A stretch of 64,000 nt of DNA from an uncultured Gammaproteobacteria bacterium. GTDB lineage: Bacteria > Pseudomonadota > Gammaproteobacteria > PS1 > Pseudothioglobaceae. A program made the position numbers and the translations under genes. Position 1 is the stretch's first letter. Each line of letters starts with the position of its first letter. The notes beneath the pieces were generated by a model. That model saw only the letters and a list, made by a program, of their open reading frames with translations, had not been told where the DNA came from and made no database searches. Where the stretch lies: assembly GCA_902509905.1 (NCBI GenBank), contig CABWZI010000004.1, positions 48,503 to 112,502 on the forward strand. The letters run 5' to 3'. Positions 44,324 through 51,487 of the stretch are shown here, piece after piece.

Positions 44324-44710
44324 TTAGCAGCAGGAACAGGAAGGTGGCTCAATCTTAGGGTAGTTGGCTATACCCTCCTTTGATTTAACGCCACCCTCGT
44401 AAATAATGTATTTCCCTTTAGGCCTTCCCTCTTTCATCATGATTTCAGACACTAGTTGGCCATTTTCATTCCAAGTGGTGGCTTTGCCATGCTCCAAATT
44501 ATCCTTAAAGTTTATAACTTGAATTTTTTGCCCATCTTCATTCCACTCAGTGAGCTTTCCTTGGAGAAGGCCTTTGGAATAATTTGCCTCAGACGCAATA
44601 GAGCCAGAGGCAAATTTATAGACTTCTTTGCCTTGCTTTAAGCCATCTTTATAGAAAGCCTCTAACGTCATTCCGTTTTCTAAAATCTCAGTTTGTAGTC
44701 CGTCTTTCAT
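44324..44710 (-). CDS. MORN_2 repeat protein in the zinc-uptake locus
   Basis: 128 residues with about five MORN_2 units (FYKDGLKQGKEVYKF, GLLQGKLTEWNEDGQKIQV, WNENGQLVSEIMMKEG) and a cysteine-rich end (PPSCSCC). No signal peptide. It starts one base after the znuA stop (TAATATG), so it is read with znuA and probably controlled by zinc through the same promoter. The CSCC end could bind metal; this is inference. It is the only MORN_2 gene in the window outside the island. Confidence 0.78.
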   Translation of the reverse strand: MKDGLQTEILENGMTLEAFYKDGLKQGKEVYKFASGSIASEANYSKGLLQGKLTEWNEDGQKIQVINFKDNLEHGKATTWNENGQLVSEIMMKEGRPKGKYIIYEGGVKSKEGIANYPKIEPPSCSCC

Positions 44711-44711
44711 A

Positions 44712-45665
44712 TTAGTCTTTTTTTGATAGACATTCGTGAAGACTATCTGCCATATTACGAATCAGCGTGAAGTAGAGTTCTGGACCGTCCTTGATAGAAG
44801 CGCCAAGCGGGTCGAGAACTCCTGTGTTTGCTTGAGTACCCTCTACAACTGTAGAGACAAGCTTCGGCTCGAATTGAGGCTCAGAAAAGACACAGTGAGC
44901 GTTTAGTTCATTAATCTTATTTTTTAGTTCTCTTATTCGATTGGCTCCCGGAACAACCTCAGGAGAAACCGTGATAGAGCCAACTGCACTCATTCCAAAT
45001 CGCTGTTCAAAATATTGATAGGCATCATGAAATACAACATAGCCTTTACCTTTATCAGATTCAAGTTTATTAGAAACTTCATCTATAAGTTGATCTAACT
45101 TCATATTCATTTTTTTGGAATTTGATTCATATTTTGAGGCATTAACTGGATCAAGCTCAATCAGTGCTAGCTTGATTTCATCAACCAAAACTTTGGCATT
45201 TTCTGGATCAAGCCAAACGTGGACATCAAACTCGCCATGTCCATGGTCATCATGTCCTTCGTGTTCATCATGGTCATCATGTACGTGCGCATCAAACATC
45301 CCACCCTCACGCATTTTTATTTTTTTAAGTTTGCTTGAATCAATAAGTTCAACTATATGGGCTTTAGTTGCAATTGCCTCAAGAGGCTGCTCTAAAAAAG
45401 ACTCCAATTCGTGACCCATCCAGAAAACCAGATCAGCATCCTCAAGCTGTCTAGCTTGTGAAGGTCTTAATGAGTAGGTATGAGGTGAAGCAGAGCCTTT
45501 GACAATAAGATCAGGCTTAGCGACGCCTTCCATTACACCAGAGACCAATGAATGAAGTGGCTTAACAGAAGAGACCACATTTATTTCAGCATGTGCAGTA
45601 ATTGAAATGCCTGAAATTAAGGCAGATGCAAGGTAAATTGACTTTAAATGATTCATTGGTTTCAT
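44712..45665 (-). CDS. znuA: Zinc ABC transporter substrate-binding protein ZnuA
   Basis: 317 residues with a signal peptide (about 1-26). SBP family 9 fold: SSVKPLHSLVSGVMEGV, SPHTYSLRPSQARQLEDADL (metal ligand His), a His/Asp-rich loop near 125-145 (HVHDDHDEHEGHDDHGHGE), FHDAYQYFEQRFG and a C-terminal Cys pair. Captures Zn(II) in the periplasm. Divergent from znuCB with an inverted repeat in between. Confidence 0.95.
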   Translation of the reverse strand: MKPMNHLKSIYLASALISGISITAHAEINVVSSVKPLHSLVSGVMEGVAKPDLIVKGSASPHTYSLRPSQARQLEDADLVFWMGHELESFLEQPLEAIATKAHIVELIDSSKLKKIKMREGGMFDAHVHDDHDEHEGHDDHGHGEFDVHVWLDPENAKVLVDEIKLALIELDPVNASKYESNSKKMNMKLDQLIDEVSNKLESDKGKGYVVFHDAYQYFEQRFGMSAVGSITVSPEVVPGANRIRELKNKINELNAHCVFSEPQFEPKLVSTVVEGTQANTGVLDPLGASIKDGPELYFTLIRNMADSLHECLSKKD

Positions 45666-45710
45666 TTCATAGTTAACAATCTTAGAATGTTATCAGAAAT
45701 TTAAATCTAT

Positions 45711-45725
45711 TGCAATATTATTGCA
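45711..45725. promoter_or_regulatory. Candidate Zur operator between znuA and znuC
   Basis: TGCAATATTATTGCA is a perfect 15-bp palindrome in the divergent znuA/znuC promoter region, and ATTGCATTA occurs again at 45739. The position and AT-rich palindrome fit a Zur site, although it differs from the E. coli consensus. Confidence 0.55.
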
Positions 45726-45772
45726 TTAACAATATATAATTGCATTATTATTTTTAAATATCAAAATTTAAG

Positions 45773-46594
45773 GTGAAACAACTAGACGAACCTCTTATAT
45801 CTCTTACCAATGCAAGTATTTATAGATCTGATAAATGGCTAGTGAGAGATGTTTCATTGACTTTAGGGCCAGGTGAAATTCTTACTTTGATTGGTCCTAA
45901 CGGCTCTGGAAAATCAACAACAGCAAAAATGGCTCTTGGCATTCTTAAACCTGACGAGGGTTCAGCCAAAAGACGAAAAAAATTGAAGATTCGTTATGTC
46001 CCTCAGAAGGTTTCTATAGATTGGACTGTGCCTTTAAAAGTAAGGCGATTGATGAGCCTTACTGGCCATGTCAGTAAAGAGGAAGCTGATCGAGCTATGA
46101 ATCTCACTGGAACCTTGCATTTAGCTAACTCAGAGGTTAGAACGCTCTCAGGAGGGGAATTTCAAAGAGTATTACTTGCTAGAGCTATAGCTTTTAAGCC
46201 AGAGCTATTGGTTCTGGATGAGCCTGTTCAAGGTGTTGACTTTAGTGGTGAGATTGAGATGTATGAGCTTATTAAAAAGATTCGTGATGAACTGCAGTGC
46301 GGAGTTCTTCTCATCTCACATGATTTACATATAGTTATGGCAGCGACAGACCATGTCATTTGTCTGAACGGTCATGTCTGTTGCAGCGGCACACCAATGA
46401 AAGTTGCTGTCAGCAAGGAATACAAGGATCTTTTTGGAGCGCGAGCATCTTCAGGACTTGCTCTCTATGAGCATCATCATGATCATGAACATCTTTCAAA
46501 TGGAAGTATCAATCCTGAAAACAATCCTCTTACTTTTGTAAATCAGATTAACAATTCAAACCAAAATCCAAAAGGTGATAAACATGATGGATGA
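45773..46594 (+). CDS. znuC: Zinc ABC transporter ATP-binding protein ZnuC
   Basis: 273 residues, GTG start preceded by AAGG. Walker A IGPNGSGKSTT, signature LSGGEFQRVLLARAI, Walker B LLVLDEPVQGVD, H-loop LISHDLH. The C-terminal tail is His-rich (EHHHDHEHLS), a common zinc-sensing trait of ZnuC. Energises Zn(II) import with ZnuB. Confidence 0.95.
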   Translation: MKQLDEPLISLTNASIYRSDKWLVRDVSLTLGPGEILTLIGPNGSGKSTTAKMALGILKPDEGSAKRRKKLKIRYVPQKVSIDWTVPLKVRRLMSLTGHVSKEEADRAMNLTGTLHLANSEVRTLSGGEFQRVLLARAIAFKPELLVLDEPVQGVDFSGEIEMYELIKKIRDELQCGVLLISHDLHIVMAATDHVICLNGHVCCSGTPMKVAVSKEYKDLFGARASSGLALYEHHHDHEHLSNGSINPENNPLTFVNQINNSNQNPKGDKHDG

Positions 46595-47426
46595 TTTTTT
46601 TAGTAGAGCAATAATTGCTGGAGTTGGCGTTGCCTTAGTTGCTGGACCACTTGGCTGTTACATTGTTTGGAGACGGCTTGCCTATTTCGGTGATACACTT
46701 TCTCATGCAGCTCTTTTAGGTATAGCATTGGCTTTACTTTTTCAAGTCAACATTACTTTAAGTGTTTTTTTAGTCTCTGTATTTGTCTCCCTTGCACTTT
46801 TAATCTTACAACGTCGAGTTACTTTATCTACTGATGCATTATTAGGGCTTCTTGCTCATTCTGCTCTAGCATTTGGTATGGTAGCATTAAGCTTTATGAC
46901 ATGGGTCAGGGTTGACTTGATGGGCTTCCTCTTTGGGGATATATTAGCAGTTACGCCTTATGATATTGCCATCATTTGGGGCGGTGGTTTATTGGTTTTA
47001 GTAGTACTGGCAATATTCTGGAGATCATTATTTGCTGCTACAGTGAACCTTGAGCTTGCTCAAGCAGAAGGCATGAGGCCAGAACAAGCCAATATTATTT
47101 TTATGTTGTTGATGGCTGCTGTCATCGCTATTTCTATGAAAATAGTTGGTGTTTTATTAATTACTTCAATGCTTATATTTCCAGCAGCAATTGCGCGTCG
47201 CTTCGCAAGTGGCCCTGAACAGATGGCAGTCTTGGCTGCTCTCATTGGAGTTATAGCAGTATTTGGAGGTCTTTTTGGTTCGCTTCAGTGGGATACTCCA
47301 GCAGGACCGAGTATCGTTGTTGCCGCATCAATATTTTTTATTATCACAGTTTTAAGTGCGGTTATATTTCAAATAGTAAAAAGCACTCGGATCAACAAAA
47401 CCAATATCAAGTCAAACGAAATTTAA
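46584..47426 (+). CDS. znuB: Zinc ABC transporter permease ZnuB
   Basis: 280 residues from the ATG at 46584, which has AAAGG eight bases upstream; a GTG at 46575 is possible. ABC-3 family with eight or nine spans; motifs GDTLSHAALLGIALAL and DLMGFLFGDILAVT are present. It overlaps the znuC end by eleven bases. Confidence 0.95.
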   Translation: MMDDFFSRAIIAGVGVALVAGPLGCYIVWRRLAYFGDTLSHAALLGIALALLFQVNITLSVFLVSVFVSLALLILQRRVTLSTDALLGLLAHSALAFGMVALSFMTWVRVDLMGFLFGDILAVTPYDIAIIWGGGLLVLVVLAIFWRSLFAATVNLELAQAEGMRPEQANIIFMLLMAAVIAISMKIVGVLLITSMLIFPAAIARRFASGPEQMAVLAALIGVIAVFGGLFGSLQWDTPAGPSIVVAASIFFIITVLSAVIFQIVKSTRINKTNIKSNEI

Positions 47427-47430
47427 TCTC

Positions 47431-47763
47431 TTATCTTTGAAACTCTCGAAGATATTGATGAGAAATAATTTTACCGTCTTCAATTTTAGCTATAAACATC
47501 ACAGTTGAATCTAGGGCGTTTGGCTCTATTACGTTATGAGTACCTACTATAACCTCATCATTTTCAAAACAGCATAAAAAATCTACAGCTTGGAAATTAG
47601 TGTCTTTGCACCAATCTATAGTCTCTTTTTTGTCTAGTTTAAAATTGAATCTATCATTAACCCAGATAAAGTCATTTGATAAAACATCAGACATACTATT
47701 TACATCTTTATCATTGACAGCCTTAATCCAACTATCACTATAAGTTTTAAAATTTACTGACAT
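47431..47763 (-). CDS. SnoaL/NTF2-like small protein
   Basis: 110 residues from the ATG at 47763 (MSVNFKTYSDSW), which has GGAA upstream; earlier starts would read through the neighbouring intergenic repeat. The segment WIKAVNDKDVNSMSDVLSNDFIWVND and the ending GKIISHQYLREF are typical of NTF2/SnoaL cone-fold proteins. Cytoplasmic; ligand or reaction unknown. It converges with znuB, four bases apart. Confidence 0.75.
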   Translation of the reverse strand: MSVNFKTYSDSWIKAVNDKDVNSMSDVLSNDFIWVNDRFNFKLDKKETIDWCKDTNFQAVDFLCCFENDEVIVGTHNVIEPNALDSTVMFIAKIEDGKIISHQYLREFQR

Positions 47764-47828
47764 AATTATTTCCATTAATTTTGAATTACTTAAATTATAG
47801 TTTAGATTTACCCTCTCTCTTAATAACA

Positions 47829-47865
47829 AATCAAAGGAAATTTGAACTTCCTTTTGGACTATAAT
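47829..47865 (+). repeat. Dispersed intergenic repeat, diverged copy 2
   Basis: AATCAAAGGAAATTTGAACTTC followed by TATAAT matches the copy at 51434-51481 (including TTGAAC-12 bases-TATAAT). It lies 41 bases before the gene at 47907. Confidence 0.55.
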
Positions 47866-47906
47866 TTTATCTCTTAAAAATCTATTAATCGCCATCTATT
47901 TTAAGT

Positions 47907-48677
47907 ATGAATGAAACCAAACAAAATCAAACAATCAATTTAAATATCATTCATAACAAAAAAATTCCTAAAGTTTCATTGATTGAACCAACAAACTCAG
48001 GCTACCTTTTGTTTGCTCTTGAAGTGGATCATCGTCCACCTATAGGCTTTTTTTTGGAAAGCAAGAAAAAACAAAAAATCCTTCGTAATCTCAAAACTCA
48101 AATTACTAACCTTAACGATAATAAAATAATTGATGCAACCTTGTTTAAAACAATATTGATGCCTCCAGGAAGGGGCAACTTCTTGAAAAAGCGTCCCGAA
48201 GTTGAAATTGCTAAATTTGATGTTGTTTTGTTAGTTGAGTTTAATAGTCATGATGCTGCAGTTAAATTTAAAGAGAGTTCAAAGTGGGCTAGGATAGAGC
48301 AGGAATATAAATCAGATGTCACAAAAACGCTAACTGTTACTGGCAAAAATGTTAGAAGAATTGGACCTGTTGACCATTCAAAAAAAGGAGTGTTTTTGTT
48401 TAATTATTTTTTTGCCGATGACGTTAATCAAAATTTAAGTATCTGGGAACATACTGCTGGATGGTTTGAATATCAAACTGGACTTGATAATTCTGAACTT
48501 ATCTTGCCTGATAATCCGACACAAAATTCCTATAAAATTATAAATCACTGTCGTTGGAACCACTTAGTCGATATTATGCCTTCACTGCTTTTTAAACCAA
48601 GCTTTAGAGAGTTTGTATTAAAAAACTTTGAATCTAACAATATTGCTGCTACACCTATACTCTATCGACTTGCATAA
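47907..48677 (+). CDS. Hypothetical protein, 256 aa
   Basis: Two similar-sized halves: residues about 25-135 contain FDVVLLVEFNSHDAAVKFKES and residues about 145-250 contain GVFLFNYFFADDVNQNL and WEHTAGWFEYQTGLDNS. Each looks like a ferredoxin-like dimeric alpha-beta barrel (stress-responsive/ABM-like), suggesting a pseudo-dimer. The family is not named with confidence, and no catalytic residues can be assigned. A lone gene between two repeat copies. Confidence 0.6.
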   Translation: MNETKQNQTINLNIIHNKKIPKVSLIEPTNSGYLLFALEVDHRPPIGFFLESKKKQKILRNLKTQITNLNDNKIIDATLFKTILMPPGRGNFLKKRPEVEIAKFDVVLLVEFNSHDAAVKFKESSKWARIEQEYKSDVTKTLTVTGKNVRRIGPVDHSKKGVFLFNYFFADDVNQNLSIWEHTAGWFEYQTGLDNSELILPDNPTQNSYKIINHCRWNHLVDIMPSLLFKPSFREFVLKNFESNNIAATPILYRLA

Positions 48678-48720
48678 AGAGTTGTATTAAGTTACTCATA
48701 AAAATTTAAATAAGCTCCTT

Positions 48721-48755
48721 CACTCATCCAAGAAGATTTGGACTTTAGTTCAAGT
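48721..48755 (+). repeat. Dispersed intergenic repeat, diverged copy 3
   Basis: CACTCATCCAAGAAGATTTGGACTTTAGTTCAAG. The 3' half ATTTGGACTTTAGTTCAA matches copies 6 to 8 best, and forms an inverted repeat TTTGGACT/AGTTCAA(G). Confidence 0.6.
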
Positions 48756-48766
48756 TTAAATATAAT
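48738..48766 (+). promoter_or_regulatory. Sigma-70 promoter inside repeat, leaderless start
   Basis: TTGGAC (48738-48743), 17-base spacer, TATAAT (48761-48766), then six bases to the ATG at 48773. Very close to consensus. Confidence 0.75.
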
Positions 48767-48772
48767 CATAGT

Positions 48773-49216
48773 ATGAATAAAAACAAAGTTGGTCTGCTAT
48801 TTCTCAGTATTGTAGCGGGTATAGCAATTCTGACTGCTATTGCGCACATTTCATGCGTATTTATTGGAGAAAATTGCTACCGCTCTCAATTAGCGCCAGA
48901 AGTTATCATTCAATCTGCGGTAAATGGTACTTTACTTGCTCCTGTAGGCACAACATTTATTTCTTTGCTGTTTTTACTTTGTGCTATTTACGCACTATCT
49001 GCCGCAAACTTAATCATTAAACTTCCCTTATTAAAAACTGCTATGTATTCAATTTCTATTTTGTGTATTTTTAGAGGGTTGGCAACAATTCCACTTTCAC
49101 TAACTTATCCAGAAATGGTTAGTGGTTTTTCTATCATTGCAGGGGCAACATGGTTTGTTTCGGGAGTATTATTTTTTCTAGGTTTTCGTTTTAGACAAGC
49201 TCTGAATAGATCTTAG
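48773..49216 (+). CDS. Hypothetical four-span membrane protein, 147 aa
   Basis: Four hydrophobic helices (about 7-27, 56-78, 84-104, 115-140) and two cysteines in the first periplasmic loop (SCVFIGENC). No family assigned. A near-consensus promoter six bases from ATG makes it a likely leaderless, independently transcribed gene. It is bracketed by two repeat copies. Confidence 0.65.
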   Translation: MNKNKVGLLFLSIVAGIAILTAIAHISCVFIGENCYRSQLAPEVIIQSAVNGTLLAPVGTTFISLLFLLCAIYALSAANLIIKLPLLKTAMYSISILCIFRGLATIPLSLTYPEMVSGFSIIAGATWFVSGVLFFLGFRFRQALNRS

Positions 49217-49230
49217 GAAAGTCAACCTTA

Positions 49231-49267
49231 CCTCACACATCAAACGAAATTTGTACTTTGGTTTAAG
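49231..49267 (+). repeat. Dispersed intergenic repeat, copy 4
   Basis: CCTCACACATCAAACGAAATTTGTACTTTGGTTTAAG: the full core, with one change (GTACTT for GGACTT). It lies between the 3' ends of converging genes. Confidence 0.75.
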
Positions 49268-49278
49268 CCTTTAAATTA

Positions 49279-49944
49279 TTATTTTTGAGATACCGCAATA
49301 GTTTGCTTCAGAGTTGAGTTATCTGAGATTGCTTTTGCTAAAAACTTACCTACTAGGCGTCTTGAAACTTTCCACTGTGAAACTTGATTATTATTTGAAG
49401 TGTATAGCGAACTAGAAACCTCTTTATTATCATTCAGATGGACTGGTTGCGAGATTGTCCAGTCTAGTCCACTCTCTCTAATATATTTATCTTGTTTTTC
49501 AGTGTCATCCATTTGAGGTTTTAATAGTAACTTAAAGAATAGCTTTTCTATAAAACGAAGCATGTTTTTAGAAGGGCCTGTTCCAAACGAAGTTTGAACA
49601 AGCAGTCTTTTAATATTAAGCTCCTTCATTGTTTCAATAGCTAATCTGGTTCCTTCACTCCTTATATTCATTGGAGTCTTTGCCGGGCCTAAAAGTCTCA
49701 CTCGTAACGGGTTTTCAGTAATGCCTAGAGTAATAATTACGACCTCTTGATTTAGCATCGCTACTTTTAAATTATCTTTATCAAGAGCAGAGCCATCTAC
49801 TGTCCCAATATCTTTTCCAAACACTTTGGATGCGCTTCTGGATAGAGCAGTTACTTGATGACCCTCTTCAATTAATGCTTCAATAGTTTTTCTTCCAGAT
49901 CCACCAGACGCTCCAATGACCAAAACTTTTTTAGATACTTTCAT
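49279..49944 (-). CDS. NAD(P)-binding Rossmann protein (NmrA/atypical SDR-like)
   Basis: 221 residues. Nucleotide-binding motif LVIGASGGSGRKTIEAL near the N-terminus, then VTALSRSASKV and VDGSALDKDNLKVAM. It lacks a classical YxxxK, as in NAD(P)H-binding PF13460 proteins. A ribosome binding site (AAAGGAGTG) precedes ATG. Divergent from an AraC regulator that may control it. Confidence 0.82.
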   Translation of the reverse strand: MKVSKKVLVIGASGGSGRKTIEALIEEGHQVTALSRSASKVFGKDIGTVDGSALDKDNLKVAMLNQEVVIITLGITENPLRVRLLGPAKTPMNIRSEGTRLAIETMKELNIKRLLVQTSFGTGPSKNMLRFIEKLFFKLLLKPQMDDTEKQDKYIRESGLDWTISQPVHLNDNKEVSSSLYTSNNNQVSQWKVSRRLVGKFLAKAISDNSTLKQTIAVSQK

Positions 49945-50054
49945 TTCGCACTCCTTTAATTTTTATGATATGTTCATTATTCATCATCTATATGGTATTA
50001 TGAATGTCAATATGTGTTTTTTATAATGCAGATTGTACAAAATTATCACTCTTA

Positions 50055-51011
50055 ATGAATTCACATAATTACAACGAAATTCTTCACTATCTAAAACTAG
50101 ATAGCGTTTTTTACAGTCGATCTACTCTGGGGGGAGATAGCTGGGGAATTGAGCTTCCAGTCCTTGAGAACACTAGCATGTTTCACATTGTCACAAGTGG
50201 AAGTTGTGTTGTAGATATCAATGGCAAGCATTATCACCTCCGAACAGGAGATTTGGTTTTTATATCTAGGAACTGTGGTCACAGTATTAAGGGCAGTGAA
50301 GAGGCAATTGCGATAGACTTGTTCTCTCATCCAATAAAGCAAGTTAGCAACTGTTATGAAACATTAGAACTCAATGAGAAAGACAAAGACCAGACCACTA
50401 TTCTTTGTGGAATTGTTCGAGTCAGTCACCCTGCTGGAGCAATGCTTATCAATGAGATGCCTGACATTATCATCATGAGGCAAGATGAGCATATGTTTGG
50501 CAGTATGATGAATGAAGTTGTAAGACTTATTGCTAGAGAAGCTGCTGGTGATTTTATAGGTGGAGAAACAGTAATTACGAGGTTGTCTGATGTACTGGCC
50601 ATTCAGGCTATTAGGAACTGGATAGATAGTAGTGATAGCTTTCAATCAAAATGGATTAAAGCAATTAAAGATGAGAAAATAGGAAAGGCTCTTTCTTTTA
50701 TACATAATAACCCCGGAGTAGTATGGACTATTGAAAGTCTTGGCAAAGAGGTAGGGATGTCTCGTACTTCTTTTTCAAATAAATTTACAGAAATTGTAGG
50801 TGATTCCGTTTTGAACTATCTAACTAAGTGGCGAATGAATCTTGCTGCCATGAGAGTTCGAGAAGGTGAGAGTGTTGATTTAGATTTTGTAGAAAGTCTC
50901 GGATATAAGTCTGAATCAGCTTTTAGAAGAACCTTTAAGAAAATTATTGGAATGAATATTTCTGAGTATAGAAATCAAAAAGAGGAACCTCTGTCAGGTT
51001 TATTGGACTAA
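50055..51011 (+). CDS. AraC-family regulator with cupin (Cupin_6-type) sensor
   Basis: 318 residues from the ATG at 50055 (MNSHNYNEILHYLKLDSVFY), which fits the usual start of this family; an ATG at 50004 would add 17 residues. The N-terminal cupin has GSCVVDINGKHYHLRTGDLVFISRNCGHSI, and the C-terminus has two HTH motifs (WTIESLGKEVGMSRTSFSNKF; DFVESLGYKSESAFRRTFKK). Probably regulates the divergent oxidoreductase gene and the small membrane protein that follows. Confidence 0.85.
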   Translation: MNSHNYNEILHYLKLDSVFYSRSTLGGDSWGIELPVLENTSMFHIVTSGSCVVDINGKHYHLRTGDLVFISRNCGHSIKGSEEAIAIDLFSHPIKQVSNCYETLELNEKDKDQTTILCGIVRVSHPAGAMLINEMPDIIIMRQDEHMFGSMMNEVVRLIAREAAGDFIGGETVITRLSDVLAIQAIRNWIDSSDSFQSKWIKAIKDEKIGKALSFIHNNPGVVWTIESLGKEVGMSRTSFSNKFTEIVGDSVLNYLTKWRMNLAAMRVREGESVDLDFVESLGYKSESAFRRTFKKIIGMNISEYRNQKEEPLSGLLD

Positions 51012-51019
51012 GATTTTCT

Positions 51020-51397
51020 ATGGAGTTAGAACAAATACCGGCTATTTTGTATGCCTTAATCATTGCACTTGTAGTCCTTTTTCAGTTCTGCTTAATCTTT
51101 GGTGCGCCTTGGGGACAAATTACCCAAGGCGGACGATATGAAGGACCTTTGCCGGTTACTGGGCGAATAGCAGCTTTGTTGTCGGTTCCAATACTAATCT
51201 TCATGGGAGCGAGTATTACATCAGCAGCTGGACTAGTACCTTATTGGGCAGGCTGGACAGCGTATGCAGCTATTGCAATGCAGGCGTTGAGCACAACTTT
51301 AAATTGGATTACGCCATCTCAGAAAGAGAGACTCGTGTGGAGTCCGATAACATCAATCATGCTTTTGCTTGCATCTTATGTAGTGTTTATAAAATGA
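51020..51397 (+). CDS. Small four-span membrane protein, 125 aa
   Basis: Four hydrophobic helices. The motif LIFGAPWGQITQGGRYEGPLP with GRIAALLSVPIL marks a widespread uncharacterised family of small membrane proteins. It starts eight bases after the AraC stop, so both are co-transcribed. Function unknown. Confidence 0.7.
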   Translation: MELEQIPAILYALIIALVVLFQFCLIFGAPWGQITQGGRYEGPLPVTGRIAALLSVPILIFMGASITSAAGLVPYWAGWTAYAAIAMQALSTTLNWITPSQKERLVWSPITSIMLLLASYVVFIK

Positions 51398-51433
51398 CGG
51401 ATACACACTAAACTCAGTTATGTATTTATACAT

Positions 51434-51481
51434 CCTCCCTCACACATCAAACGAAATTTGAACTTCTATTTGAGCTATAAT
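51434..51481 (+). repeat. Dispersed intergenic repeat, copy 5
   Basis: CTCCCTCACACATCAAACGAAATTTGAACTTC..., full core, ending in TATAAT (51476-51481). The ATG of the next gene follows after six bases. Confidence 0.75.
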
Positions 51482-51487
51482 TCAATT

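Noticed and set aside
45115..45414. Plus-strand Ser/Cys/Trp-rich reading frame
   Set aside because: It is opposite the His/Asp-rich loop of znuA and has no features of its own.
47764..47895. Longer N-terminus of the SnoaL-like gene
   Set aside because: The extra residues are encoded by the repeat and its promoter, do not fit the NTF2 fold, and MSVNF has a better ribosome site.
51458..51487. Upstream start for the serine hydrolase gene
   Set aside because: The extra ten residues are encoded by the promoter repeat and would precede the signal peptide; the parallel gene at 53861 starts directly with MKKLF.
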